From Herbaspirillum sp. (lineage in GTDB: Bacteria > Pseudomonadota > Gammaproteobacteria > Burkholderiales > Burkholderiaceae_D): a stretch of 64,000 nucleotides of DNA. The notes beneath the pieces are model-generated. The model was given only the letters and a program-made list of their open reading frames with translations. It did not search any database and was not told where the DNA came from. Below, one piece after another: positions 53,104-61,804 of this stretch. The position numbers and the translations under genes are program-made. Location of the stretch: the NCBI GenBank assembly GCA_028292625.1, contig JAQGLY010000020.1:35628-99627 (forward strand), written 5' to 3'. Positions within the stretch are counted from its first letter, which is position 1; each line of letters begins with the position of its first letter.

Positions 53104-54639
53104 ATGAGCGACGCAGCAGGGGGCAGGGTATTTTTCAGCAATGTCAGGCGCAGCCTAGAGGAAGAGGACGAGATCCGTCTGCTCAGCGTGGGCGTGGATA
53201 TCGGGTCGTCGACTTCGCATCTGGTGTTTTCGCGCATCGTGCTCGAACGCATGGACAACCGTTACATCGTTTCCGAGCGTAAGGTGCTGCACGAATCCGA
53301 AGTCCTGCTCACGCCATACGCCGCCGACATGAGCATCGACGCCGGCGTGCTCGGCGCATTTATCGAGCGGCAATATGCATTGGCCGGCATCGATCCGGCC
53401 GGCATCGATACCGGCGCCCTGATTCTGACCGGGGTGGCGGTACGGCGCAGCAACGCGCGCGCCATCGGCGATCTGTTCGCGGCGCAGGCAGGCAAGTTCG
53501 TGTCGGTGAGCGCCGGCGATGCGCTGGAAACCACACTGGCGGCCTTCGGCTCCGGCGCGGCGGCGCGTTCGATTCGCGAAAATGCGCGCATCATGAATAT
53601 CGACATCGGCGGCGGCACGTCGAAGATATCGGTCTGCGAAGACGGCGCGCTGGTCGATCTGACCGCGGCCGACATCGGCGCGCGCATCGTCTCTTTCGAC
53701 GCCGACGGACGCGTGACGCGGCTTGAAGCGGCCGGCCAGCGCTTCGCGGCCGACGTCGGTCTCGATCTGAGCATCGGCGCGATTCCCGATCCTCAAGGCT
53801 TGAACAGGATGGTTGCGCACATGGCCGATGCGTTGTTGCGGATTGTCAGAGACCAGGCATTGAGCGCGGACGATGCATCGCTGCTGCGCCTGGATCCCCT
53901 GATCAATGCGCGCATGCCCGATGCGGTGACTTTTTCCGGCGGCGTGTCGGAATATGTGTACGAATTGCAGACACTCTCGTTCGGGGACCTCGGGGCGCCG
54001 CTGGCGCAGGCGGTGCTGGAACGCGTCCGGCAATGGGGGCCGCGCATCGAACGGCCGGAACAAGGCATCCGCGCCACTGTGGTGGGGGCATCGCAATATA
54101 CGATACAAGTCAGCGGCAGCACGATTTACGTGACGCCGCTGAGTGTTTTGCCGCTCAAGAACATCGCCGTGATCACGCCCGATTTGGCGCTCGACGCGGA
54201 AACGCTGGATCCGGACCGGATCGCCGCGGCGGTGCGCACGGCGTTGCAGCGCTTCGATCTGCAGCACGGCGATCAGGCGGTGGCGCTGTGCTACCGCTGG
54301 CATCCGTCGGCCACCTTTGCGCGCATGGATGCATTCTGCCGCGGCGTGGCGGCCGGGATGTCCGCGTTGCTGGAACGCGGGTTGCCGCTGATTCTGGTGG
54401 GCGACGGCGACATCGGCGGGCTGATCGGCATTCATTGCGAACAGGAACTGCGCTTGTCCAATGCCATCGTCTCGATCGACGGCATCACATTGAAAGCCTT
54501 CGATTTCATTGACATCGGGGAGTTGATGGACACTTCGGGCGCGGTGCCGGTGGTGATCAAATCGCTGGTGTTTCCGACGTCCAATGCGGTAGGCTGGAAC
54601 GCCGACAAAACCGTCAAACCGCTAGCTGCGCCGGCCTGA
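53104..54639 (+). CDS. EutA-like reactivating ATPase
   Basis: A 511-residue actin-like ATPase of the EutA family. Both phosphate motifs are visible (SVGVDIGSSTSHLVFSRI near the start; IMNIDIGGGTSKISVCEDG at about 165-183) and the adenosine-side FSGGVSEYVY. EutA frees damaged cobalamin from ethanolamine ammonia-lyase EutBC using ATP. No eutB or eutC is in this window, so here it may serve another enzyme or have gained a new role. The start at 53104 is favoured by conservation; the ribosome binding site is weak. It is coupled to the next gene by a 1-nt gap. Confidence 0.85.
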   Translation: MSDAAGGRVFFSNVRRSLEEEDEIRLLSVGVDIGSSTSHLVFSRIVLERMDNRYIVSERKVLHESEVLLTPYAADMSIDAGVLGAFIERQYALAGIDPAGIDTGALILTGVAVRRSNARAIGDLFAAQAGKFVSVSAGDALETTLAAFGSGAAARSIRENARIMNIDIGGGTSKISVCEDGALVDLTAADIGARIVSFDADGRVTRLEAAGQRFAADVGLDLSIGAIPDPQGLNRMVAHMADALLRIVRDQALSADDASLLRLDPLINARMPDAVTFSGGVSEYVYELQTLSFGDLGAPLAQAVLERVRQWGPRIERPEQGIRATVVGASQYTIQVSGSTIYVTPLSVLPLKNIAVITPDLALDAETLDPDRIAAAVRTALQRFDLQHGDQAVALCYRWHPSATFARMDAFCRGVAAGMSALLERGLPLILVGDGDIGGLIGIHCEQELRLSNAIVSIDGITLKAFDFIDIGELMDTSGAVPVVIKSLVFPTSNAVGWNADKTVKPLAAPA

Positions 54640-54640
54640 T

Positions 54641-55630
54641 ATGAGCTTCTCCGTTGAACCAGCCTTGCATGTCAGCCGCCCGCGCCGCGAGCCGGCCCTG
54701 TATCCGCCGCTGGCGCCATACGCCAGCGGCTTTCTTGCCGTCGACGGCGATCATTTGATTTACTGGGAAATGTGCGGCAATCCACGCGGCACGCCGGCCC
54801 TGTTTCTGCATGGCGGGCCGGGCGGAGGATGCAGCGCGACCGACCGCCGCTGGTTCGATCCGCAGCGCTATTGCATTGTGCTGTTCGACCAGCGCGGCTG
54901 CGGCCGTTCGCGTCCGCATGCCAGTCTGATCGACAACACCACCGACCATTTGATCGCCGATATCGAAAAGCTGCGCGTCCATTGCGGCATCGAGCGCTGG
55001 GTAGTGATGGGCGGCTCATGGGGCGCCACGCTGGCGCTGGCATACGGCCAACGCTTTCCGGAGCGGGTGCGCGCGATGGTGCTGCGCGGGGTGTTTACAG
55101 CCAGGCGCGGCGAACTGGATTGGCTGTATCGCAACGGTGCTTCACACATGTTTCCGGACGCCTGGGAGAAATTCCTGGCGCCGATTCCGCCGGCCGAAAG
55201 GCACGATCTGATCGGCGCCTATCATGCGCGCCTGACTTGCGGCGACGATGCCGTCGAAATGCTGGCGGCCAGCGCCTGGTGCGCATGGGAAGACTGCCTG
55301 ACCACGCTGCTGCCGACGCCGTCGGCGTATGCCGAAGACGACCCGGCGCAATTGGCGCTGGCGCGCATCGAATGTCATTATTTCAAACATGAATCTTTTC
55401 TGCACGAAGGGCAGCTGATCGCGAATGCGCATCTGCTGGACGGCATCGCCGCGGTCATCGTGCAAGGCCGTTACGACGCGGTGGCGCCGCCGGTCAGCGC
55501 GTGGGAACTGGCGCGCGCATGGCCGCAGGCCATCTTGCAGATCGTGCCGGACGGCGCGCATGCGTCCTGCGAACCCGGCAATTTGCGGCGACTGATCATG
55601 GCGACCGACCGCTTCGCCGATTACCCGTGA
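54641..55630 (+). CDS. Proline iminopeptidase-like alpha/beta hydrolase
   Basis: A 329-residue alpha/beta hydrolase of the prolyl aminopeptidase family (S33). The oxyanion motif HGGPGGGCS, FDQRGCGRS, the nucleophile elbow GGSWG (Ser), the Asp in QGRYDAVAP and the His in DGAHASCEPG are all present. Family enzymes remove N-terminal proline; related proteins hydrolyse other amides or esters, which would fit a catabolic operon. The start follows the EutA-like stop after one base (TGATATG), so they are translated together. Confidence 0.88.
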   Translation: MSFSVEPALHVSRPRREPALYPPLAPYASGFLAVDGDHLIYWEMCGNPRGTPALFLHGGPGGGCSATDRRWFDPQRYCIVLFDQRGCGRSRPHASLIDNTTDHLIADIEKLRVHCGIERWVVMGGSWGATLALAYGQRFPERVRAMVLRGVFTARRGELDWLYRNGASHMFPDAWEKFLAPIPPAERHDLIGAYHARLTCGDDAVEMLAASAWCAWEDCLTTLLPTPSAYAEDDPAQLALARIECHYFKHESFLHEGQLIANAHLLDGIAAVIVQGRYDAVAPPVSAWELARAWPQAILQIVPDGAHASCEPGNLRRLIMATDRFADYP

Positions 55631-55734
55631 ATGAAGCCCGTGTTTGCGCGCGTTTTTTGGTTCTTGGAGGACCTCCGCATGCGTCGTGAGGCGGTGCGGG
55701 GAAAAAATATAAAAGCGGTTTTTTTGGAGTGGAC

Positions 55735-56805
55735 ATGAGCAAATTGATTGGACGCCGTATGCGGTACCGGAATTTGATAGGCGGCATTGCCGCGGCAATG
55801 CTGTTGTGCGCGCAGGCGCAGGCCGCGCCCGCGGCGCCGCAAGGCAACGATGCGATCTACATGTATCGCGGCGCGGATCGGGACCGGCAACTGGTCGACA
55901 AGGCCGCGCAGGAAGGCAAGGTAGTGATTTATACCTCGCTGGCGACCAAGGAATCGACGCCGTTGGCCAGCGCGTTCGAAAAGAAATACGGCATCAAGGT
56001 CGAACTCTGGCGCGCCAACAGCGATCAAGTGGTGCAGCGCGCAATCACCGAGGGAAAAGGCAAGCGCTACACGGTCGATGTGATGGAAACCAACGGCCCC
56101 GAAGTCGAAATGATGGCGCGGGAAAAACTGCTGTCGGAATTCTATACGCCATACCTCGCCGATTTGCCGGCCAGCGCTATCGCACCGAGCCGTTTATGGG
56201 TCAGCGACAGACTCAATTTCTTTGTCGTCGCTTTCAATACCAATAAATACAAGCGCTCGGATATGCCGGCGACCTATGACGGTTTCCTGGACCCGAAATG
56301 GAAAGGCCAGATCGGCATCGAAGCGACCGACACCGAATGGATGGCTGCCGTAATCAAAAAAATGGGCACCGAAAAAGGCATGCAATTTTTTCAGAAGCTG
56401 GCGGCGATGCGTCCCGACATGCGCAAGGGGCATATCTTGCTAGCCTCGATGGTGGGCGCAGGCGAAGTACCGGTGGCGTTGACCTTGTACAACGCCGAAG
56501 TGGAATCGTTGAAACGGACCGGCCAGCCGATCGACTGGGTGCCGGTCGATCCGGTGGTTGGGCGGCCGCAGGGCATAGGCGTGGCGAAGAACGCGCCGCA
56601 CCCGTACGCGGCGCTGCTGTTCGCCGATTATGTGTTGTCGCCGGAAGGCCAAGCGCTGCTGGCGTCAATGGGACGGGTGCCGTCCAGCCATAAGATAAAA
56701 ACCGCGCTGAATGACTTTCCGTTCGTGATGGCGTATCCGGACGTCGTGCTGGATGAAAACGATAAATGGCAAAAGCTGTGGGATTCCTTGTTTATGGCGC
56801 GATAA
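55735..56805 (+). CDS. Extracellular solute-binding protein 4 (ABC type)
   Basis: A 356-residue periplasmic paralogue: a signal peptide (YRNLIGGIAAAMLLCAQAQA), RQLVDKAAQEGKVVIYTSLA, FEKKYGIKVELWRA, FLDPKWKGQIGIEATDTEWM, GEVPVALTLYNAE and APHPYAALLFADYVLS. It differs from the others around the ligand cleft (PAMRPDMRKGH in place of GNGLSVRKGH-like). Start ATG 55735 has GGAG five bases upstream; a GTG at 55729 is the longer option. It is separated from the hydrolase gene by about 100 bp. Confidence 0.88.
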   Translation: MSKLIGRRMRYRNLIGGIAAAMLLCAQAQAAPAAPQGNDAIYMYRGADRDRQLVDKAAQEGKVVIYTSLATKESTPLASAFEKKYGIKVELWRANSDQVVQRAITEGKGKRYTVDVMETNGPEVEMMAREKLLSEFYTPYLADLPASAIAPSRLWVSDRLNFFVVAFNTNKYKRSDMPATYDGFLDPKWKGQIGIEATDTEWMAAVIKKMGTEKGMQFFQKLAAMRPDMRKGHILLASMVGAGEVPVALTLYNAEVESLKRTGQPIDWVPVDPVVGRPQGIGVAKNAPHPYAALLFADYVLSPEGQALLASMGRVPSSHKIKTALNDFPFVMAYPDVVLDENDKWQKLWDSLFMAR

Positions 56806-57180
56806 GCGGCTTGTAAAACGGCTTGCAAATAGCTGAAAAAGGAGGGGCATACGTCAAATATTTACGGGACAGCACGGAGCTTCATCCGCTCCTTGGCCAT
56901 GGCTAGATTTTTTGTTTATTTGAATTATAAATACCAGAACCGACGCGGTACATGTCGAAATGGTTATTTAAAGGTATGATTGCCGCGAATTAGCTTGATA
57001 ACATTTTTGCGGCGCGAATGAAAGGTTGCCGGCAAGTATGCTCCTTGCCCGAACCAACCTTGGGGTGCACCTGTAGCCATTGACGACGAGAAAATATCGC
57101 CATCGCCGCAGGGCTTGAAAAAAGAAGTTTGCATTGGTAAACTTCGTTCCGCATACAAGAAAAGAAGGTTTTAAAAGATT
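56806..57180. other. Intergenic region before the IclR gene
   Basis: 375 bp without a gene. AT-rich stretches near 56900-56990 and 57120-57180 probably hold the IclR promoter. I see no clear terminator for the upstream binding-protein gene and no good copy of the 17-bp operator. Confidence 0.45.
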
Positions 57181-58005
57181 ATGGAACTCAAGGCCAAGCC
57201 GACTAAGACCGGCAAACTGAAAACCCGGCTTTCGTCGGTGGCGAACGCTATCCGTTTGATCAAGGTTTTTTCGGACGACGAATACGAAATCGGCATCAGC
57301 GATCTCGGCAAACGCCTGCATTTGCCGAAAAGCACTGTGCATCGCCTCGCCACAACGCTGGTGGAAGTAGGCATGCTGGAACAGAATCCGGAAAGCGGTA
57401 AATACCGGCTGGGGCTGGTGGTGTTCGAACTGGGCTCTTTGGTGCGGCGCAAGATGGATTTTTCGAGCGAAGCCAAACCTTATTTGATGGAATTGCGCGA
57501 AAAGACCGACGAAACCGTGCATCTGGCGATTCTCGACCATGCCAGCATCGTCTACATCAACAGTCTGGAAAGCAAGCAGGCGATCCGCATGACGCTCGAA
57601 GTCGGCATGCGCAAACCGGCCTATGCGACCGCGGCGGGCAAAGTCATATTGGCGTTTCAGCCGGATGAAACGGTGGCCCGGCTGTTTGCCGGCGGACTGA
57701 AGGAATTGACGGCCAATACCATCGTCGATCCGGAAGCTTTCAGGCAGGAATTGGCTTCCATCCGCGCGCGCGGTTACGCCATTGCCGACGAAGAAAACGA
57801 ACTCGGCGCACGCAGTCTGGCGGCCCCGGTGCGCGACCATTTCGGCAATGTGATCGCCGCCGCCAGCATCGCCGGCCCATCGCATCGCTTGACCAAGAAA
57901 ATATTGATCTCTTTCGCGCCTGACGTCATCGCGGCCGCCGACGCCATCTCCGCGCGTCTCGGTTATCGGCCGCTGCGCTCGGCGCGGCAACATCATCTGA
58001 GCTGA
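57181..58005 (+). CDS. IclR family transcriptional regulator
   Basis: A 274-residue IclR-family regulator. The N-terminal winged HTH (about 15-80) has RLSSVANAIRLIKVFSDDE and HLPKSTVHRLATTLVEVGML. The effector domain (about 95-265) has VGMRKPAYATAAGKVILAF and AIADEENELGARSLAAPVRD. Such proteins control aromatic and small-carboxylate catabolism. It lies between the two halves of the plus-strand genes and is the only regulator in the locus, so it is the natural candidate to bind the 17-bp sites at 51727 and 58239. The ribosome binding site is weak. Confidence 0.92.
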   Translation: MELKAKPTKTGKLKTRLSSVANAIRLIKVFSDDEYEIGISDLGKRLHLPKSTVHRLATTLVEVGMLEQNPESGKYRLGLVVFELGSLVRRKMDFSSEAKPYLMELREKTDETVHLAILDHASIVYINSLESKQAIRMTLEVGMRKPAYATAAGKVILAFQPDETVARLFAGGLKELTANTIVDPEAFRQELASIRARGYAIADEENELGARSLAAPVRDHFGNVIAAASIAGPSHRLTKKILISFAPDVIAAADAISARLGYRPLRSARQHHLS

Positions 58006-58075
58006 AGCGAGGCCGTCCGGTCTCGGGCGGCGTCGCCGGCCGTATCGTAAGCCGCGGCATCCATTTCATTTTCAA

Positions 58076-58100
58076 TCAGGGCCTGTGAACCAGGCCCTGA
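58076..58100 (+). terminator. Hairpin after the IclR gene
   Basis: A perfect 10-bp stem (58076-58085 with 58091-58100) and a 5-nt loop, followed by a C/T-rich stretch (CTCCCCCTCTCT) instead of a T-run. It is a probable weak terminator. Its left arm and loop, GGGCCTGTGAAC, differ from the dispersed repeat core by one base. Confidence 0.5.
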
Positions 58101-58238
58101 CTCCCCCTCTCTCCGTGCCATGCATCCGCCGCGATGCAAGGGCGGAGCCTGTCTGCGTCCGTTTGCCGAGGGCATCAAATAGTGTTGACATCGACCTTCC
58201 AAATGGGTAAATTCAATTGTCTTTCTATATAGACCGAT

Positions 58239-58255
58239 GTTCTTTATATCGGAAC
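58239..58255. promoter_or_regulatory. Candidate IclR-family operator before the fused binding-protein gene
   Basis: GTTCTTTATATCGGAAC, matching 51727-51743 at 14 of 17 positions with the same GTTC and GAAC arms. It lies 107 bp before the start codon of the fused gene. Confidence 0.6.
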
Positions 58256-58361
58256 GATGGCGAGATCATAAAATAAAATCGGCGTAAATCTCTCCGGCGG
58301 GCGCTTAGACGACCGGGAACAGACGACCGAAAATCCGGAGACCCAGTGGTAGGAGACAACC

Positions 58362-59579
58362 ATGTTGAAGGTAGGCGCCTTATATACGGGATACCCGAGC
58401 GAAAAAGGTGAGATTGTCAAAGCTGCCCGAAACGTCAGCCTTGAAGTGCCGGAAGGAAAATTGTCGACGTTGCCCGGCCCCGGCGGTTGCGGCAAGAGCA
58501 CGACTTTGCGTTCGATCGCTGGATTGAAGTATTCGCGCAGGACTTTACGCGTCGTTGTCGTCTCGATAGCGGCGCTGTTCGGCGTTGCCAACGCTTATGC
58601 GCAGACCTCGGCGCCGCCTGCGATGTATCAAGGCGCGGACCGGATGCAGCGTCTGATCGACGGCGCGAAAAAGGAGGGCGCGCTGACCGTGTATACATCC
58701 ATGGCGGCCAAGGACGATAGGCGCATCGTCAGCGCTTTCGAAAAAAAGTACGGCATCAAGGTCACGGTCTGGCGTTCCGGTAAAAACATGGTGCTGCAGC
58801 GGACCGTGACCGAATCGCGCGCAGGCCGCAACGAGGCCGACTTCGTCCTCAATCCATCGCCGGAAATGGAAGCATTGCATCGCGAGAAGCTGTTGCAGCC
58901 GGTCAGTTCGCCGGTGCAGAAGGATTTGATCCCGGCCGCGTTGCCCGCGCATCGCGAATGGACCGGCGTACGCGTGTATGTATTTGTCCAATCCTATAAC
59001 ACCGACAAGGTGAAGCCCGAAGAACTGCCGAAGACCTACGCGGATTTGCTGGATCCGCGCTGGAAGGGCCGCATCGGCATCGAATCCAAGCAGCAGGAGT
59101 GGTTTTATACACTGGTGCATGAGATGGGTGAAGAAAAGGGCCTGAAATATTTCCAGGACCTGGTCGCTAAAAACAAGATGACGCAGTACAACGGCAACTC
59201 GCTGCTGACCAATATGGTGCTTTCCGGAGAAGTGCCGATGGCGCTGGGCGTCTACAGTTATCTGGCCGATCAGTCGCGCGCCGTCGGCGCTCCGATCAAC
59301 TATATCTCGCTATCGCCGACCATCGCCTACACCGACGGCATCGGTATCTTGAGCAAGGCGCCGCATCCCAATGCCGCGACTCTGTATTACGACTTCATGC
59401 TCACCGAGGGACAAAAGATTCTCTCCGATAACAAGGCCGTGACCACCAATAAACGCGATCAGCCCCTGCTGGCCAAATTCAAGCCGGTGTATATGAATTC
59501 GGAGCAGGTGCTCGACAGCGATGAAAAGTGGCAAAAGATATACGACGACACGCTCAATGGACGGATTGCGGCGCGTTGA
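58362..59579 (+). CDS. Solute-binding protein 5 fused to an ABC-ATPase N-terminal remnant
   Basis: A 405-residue chimera. Residues 1-55 are the start of an ABC ATPase: EIVKAARNVSLEVPEGKLST, Walker A GPGGCGKSTT (39-48) and LRSIAGL. Without a stop they run into a complete solute-binding protein whose signal peptide is at about 56-82 (YSRRTLRVVVVSIAALFGVANAYA), followed by RLIDGAKKEGALTVYTSMAA, LPKTYADLLDPRWKGRIGIE and HPNAATLYYDFMLT. AGGAG lies six bases before ATG 58362. The binding protein's own start could be TTG at 58524 (Leu55). The Walker-A flank (LPGPGG in place of LLGPSG) looks degraded. An in-frame deletion joining two genes of an ABC operon explains this best. Confidence 0.85.
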   Translation: MLKVGALYTGYPSEKGEIVKAARNVSLEVPEGKLSTLPGPGGCGKSTTLRSIAGLKYSRRTLRVVVVSIAALFGVANAYAQTSAPPAMYQGADRMQRLIDGAKKEGALTVYTSMAAKDDRRIVSAFEKKYGIKVTVWRSGKNMVLQRTVTESRAGRNEADFVLNPSPEMEALHREKLLQPVSSPVQKDLIPAALPAHREWTGVRVYVFVQSYNTDKVKPEELPKTYADLLDPRWKGRIGIESKQQEWFYTLVHEMGEEKGLKYFQDLVAKNKMTQYNGNSLLTNMVLSGEVPMALGVYSYLADQSRAVGAPINYISLSPTIAYTDGIGILSKAPHPNAATLYYDFMLTEGQKILSDNKAVTTNKRDQPLLAKFKPVYMNSEQVLDSDEKWQKIYDDTLNGRIAAR

Positions 59580-59622
59580 GATTGACACGATATTGGAACG
59601 CTATGGAGAGGATGGCAGATAG

Positions 59623-60903
59623 ATGAATGCGAAGGATAATGAACTGTTAATACAGACCGGTCCGGGCACGCCGATGGGCCAGCTGTTCCGGCGTTACTGG
59701 ATACCGGCCTTGATGTCGAGCGAACTGCCGGAGAACGATGGCGCGCCGGTGCGCGTGAAGCTGTTGTCGGAGCGCCTGATCGCGTTCCGCGACACCGAGG
59801 GCAAGCTGGGCCTGATGGACGAATTCTGCGCGCACCGCGGCGTATCGCTGTGGTTCGGCCGCAATGAAGAAAACGGTCTGCGCTGTCCTTATCACGGTTG
59901 GAAATACGAGACGACCGGCCAATGCGTCGACGTGCCGTCGGAAACCGTGGAAAGCGGCTACTGCAAGAAAATCAAACTGAAAGCCTATCCGCTGATCGAT
60001 CGCGGCGGCATCCTGTGGACTTACATGGGACCGCCGGAATTGCAGCCGGAACCGCCGGCCTACGAATGGACCACGGTGCCGGCCACGCAACGCTTCGTGT
60101 CCAAACGGCAGCAGGATTGCAATTACCTGCAGGCGATGGAAGGCGGTCTGGATTCCTTCCATTCGACTTTCCTGCACCGCATGTCGGTAGGCGTGGATCC
60201 GCTGCTCAAGCGCGATGCGGTCAGCGCGGCTTACATCAAGGCCGACAGCAAGCCGGAATTCGTGCCGCTGGAATCCCCCGGCGGCCTGTACATCGCGACC
60301 CGCCGCAATGCCGACACCGACAACTACTACTGGCGGGTGACGCAATGGATGATGCCTTGCTTCAACCTTTTCCCGCCGTATGAAGGCAATCCTTACGGCG
60401 GCCATGCCTGGGTGCCGATCGACGACGAACACGTCTATACCTATAGCTGGGATTACCATCCGGACCGCGCGTTGACCGGGGAAGAAATCAAGGCGATGAA
60501 GTCGGGGCAGGGAATTCATAGCTTGACCATCGAAGGCACCGCGCAGCCGATCGCCAATAAGGACAACGATTATTTGATGGACCGGCTCGCGCAAAAGGAA
60601 CGCAAAACCTTTTGCGGCGTGATGGGCATTGCCGAGCAGGATGCCGCGGTACAGGAAAGCATGGGCGCGATCGAAGACCGCACGCGCGAACACCTGGTCG
60701 GTACCGACAACGGCATCATCATGACTCGTCATCGGCTGCTGCGCGCGGTCAAGGCAGTGCAGGCCGGCAATGCGCCTCCGGGCATCGACGCCGCCTCGCA
60801 GCGCGTGCGCGCCTTCGCTGCGGTGCTGCCGCGCTCGGCGCCATTGCATTCGGCGCCGGAAATGCAGATCGGCGCCGTCAAACAGCAGACCGAGACCGCC
60901 TGA
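59623..60903 (+). CDS. Rieske non-haem iron oxygenase, phthalate-dioxygenase-like
   Basis: A 426-residue oxygenase alpha subunit. The Rieske [2Fe-2S] ligands are C69, H71 (EFCAHRG), C88 and H91 (CPYHGW). The mononuclear iron site has H180 and H185 with bridging D177 (EGGLDSFHSTFLH). Length and layout fit the phthalate 4,5-dioxygenase/PDO group, which needs a separate reductase; none is in this window. It probably hydroxylates an aromatic or cyclic carboxylate. It follows the fused binding-protein gene by 43 bp. Confidence 0.93.
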   Translation: MNAKDNELLIQTGPGTPMGQLFRRYWIPALMSSELPENDGAPVRVKLLSERLIAFRDTEGKLGLMDEFCAHRGVSLWFGRNEENGLRCPYHGWKYETTGQCVDVPSETVESGYCKKIKLKAYPLIDRGGILWTYMGPPELQPEPPAYEWTTVPATQRFVSKRQQDCNYLQAMEGGLDSFHSTFLHRMSVGVDPLLKRDAVSAAYIKADSKPEFVPLESPGGLYIATRRNADTDNYYWRVTQWMMPCFNLFPPYEGNPYGGHAWVPIDDEHVYTYSWDYHPDRALTGEEIKAMKSGQGIHSLTIEGTAQPIANKDNDYLMDRLAQKERKTFCGVMGIAEQDAAVQESMGAIEDRTREHLVGTDNGIIMTRHRLLRAVKAVQAGNAPPGIDAASQRVRAFAAVLPRSAPLHSAPEMQIGAVKQQTETA

Positions 60904-60992
60904 GGCGTATACCGGTTGACGAAAAAAATGCCGGGTAAGCAGGGCAAACGGCCGATTCGGCGTTTCCCTTAAAAAAAATAATCAGGAGACAT

Positions 60993-61802
60993 ATGCAAAC
61001 GATAGGATTGATTGGCGCAGGACGGATGGGAACGCCGATCATAGGCCACCTTGCGCGCAATGGTTTTAAAGTGCTGGTATGCGAACGCAATCAGGACCGC
61101 CGCGCCGACATCGAACAGCGCGGCGCCGCCTTGGTCGATTTGAAGACGCTGGCTGCCGAGGCGGAAGCGGTGTTGGTCTGCGTCGGGTACGACAAGGAAG
61201 TCCGGGAATTGTTGCAGGCGCCGGACGGCTTGCTGAAAACCGGCCGCAAGGGCGCGGTCATCGCGGTGCTCAGTACGGTGCATCCGAAGACCATGCAAGA
61301 GCTGGCCACGGAAGCCGATGGGTACGGCATGCATGTGATCGACGCGACCATCTGTCGTGGTGGCAGGGCGGCCGATACCGGCACGCTGTTGTCCTTCGTC
61401 GGCGGCCCGGTAGCGGTGATCGAACGCATCAAGCCGGTGTTGTCGGCCTATTCGTCGGATGTGGTGCATAGCGGCGACGTGGGCACCGCACAGGTGTCCA
61501 AAGCCTCCAATAATTTGATTCTGTGGGCCTGCCTGGTCGCCAACCATGAAGGGCTGGCGCTGGCGCAACGCTATAACGTCAATGTCGAAGCTCTGCGCGA
61601 AGCGCTGATGACCAGCAGCGCGGTCAACGGCGCGCTAGGCAATTGGGGCGGCCAGTCGATGGCGTGGGCCGACGACGATATGGAAATCGTCTCCGAAATG
61701 GCGGCCGATTGCGGCATATCGCTGCCGCAATCGGGTCTGGTGCGCGAAATTTGCCGCACGCTCAAACCGCGTCGTTACGAGCTGGACAAATACGGAGTAT
61801 GA
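60993..61802 (+). CDS. 3-hydroxyisobutyrate dehydrogenase-like NAD(P) oxidoreductase
   Basis: A 269-residue beta-hydroxyacid dehydrogenase. The Rossmann motif is GLIGAGRMGTPI (5-16), the substrate loop DATICRGGRAADTGTL and the catalytic lysine K170 (GTAQVSKASNNLI). The C-terminal helical domain is slightly short for the family (usually about 290). It may oxidise a 3-hydroxy acid formed later in the pathway. AGGAG lies four bases before the ATG. Its stop region overlaps a possible ATG of the next gene. Confidence 0.9.
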   Translation: MQTIGLIGAGRMGTPIIGHLARNGFKVLVCERNQDRRADIEQRGAALVDLKTLAAEAEAVLVCVGYDKEVRELLQAPDGLLKTGRKGAVIAVLSTVHPKTMQELATEADGYGMHVIDATICRGGRAADTGTLLSFVGGPVAVIERIKPVLSAYSSDVVHSGDVGTAQVSKASNNLILWACLVANHEGLALAQRYNVNVEALREALMTSSAVNGALGNWGGQSMAWADDDMEIVSEMAADCGISLPQSGLVREICRTLKPRRYELDKYGV

Positions 61803-61804
61803 CC

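Larger units (their letters stand above)
58006..58361. other. Intergenic region before the fused binding-protein gene
   Basis: 356 bp without a gene. It holds a 10-bp hairpin at 58076-58100 after the IclR gene and, at 58239-58255, a candidate operator. The promoter of the following operon should lie at 58200-58300. Confidence 0.5.

Noticed and set aside
58362..58530. Fusion caused by a simple frameshift or sequencing error
   Set aside because: The reading frame is continuous and both halves are well formed at the junction; a single indel could not join the ATPase start to a signal peptide without loss of several genes in between.
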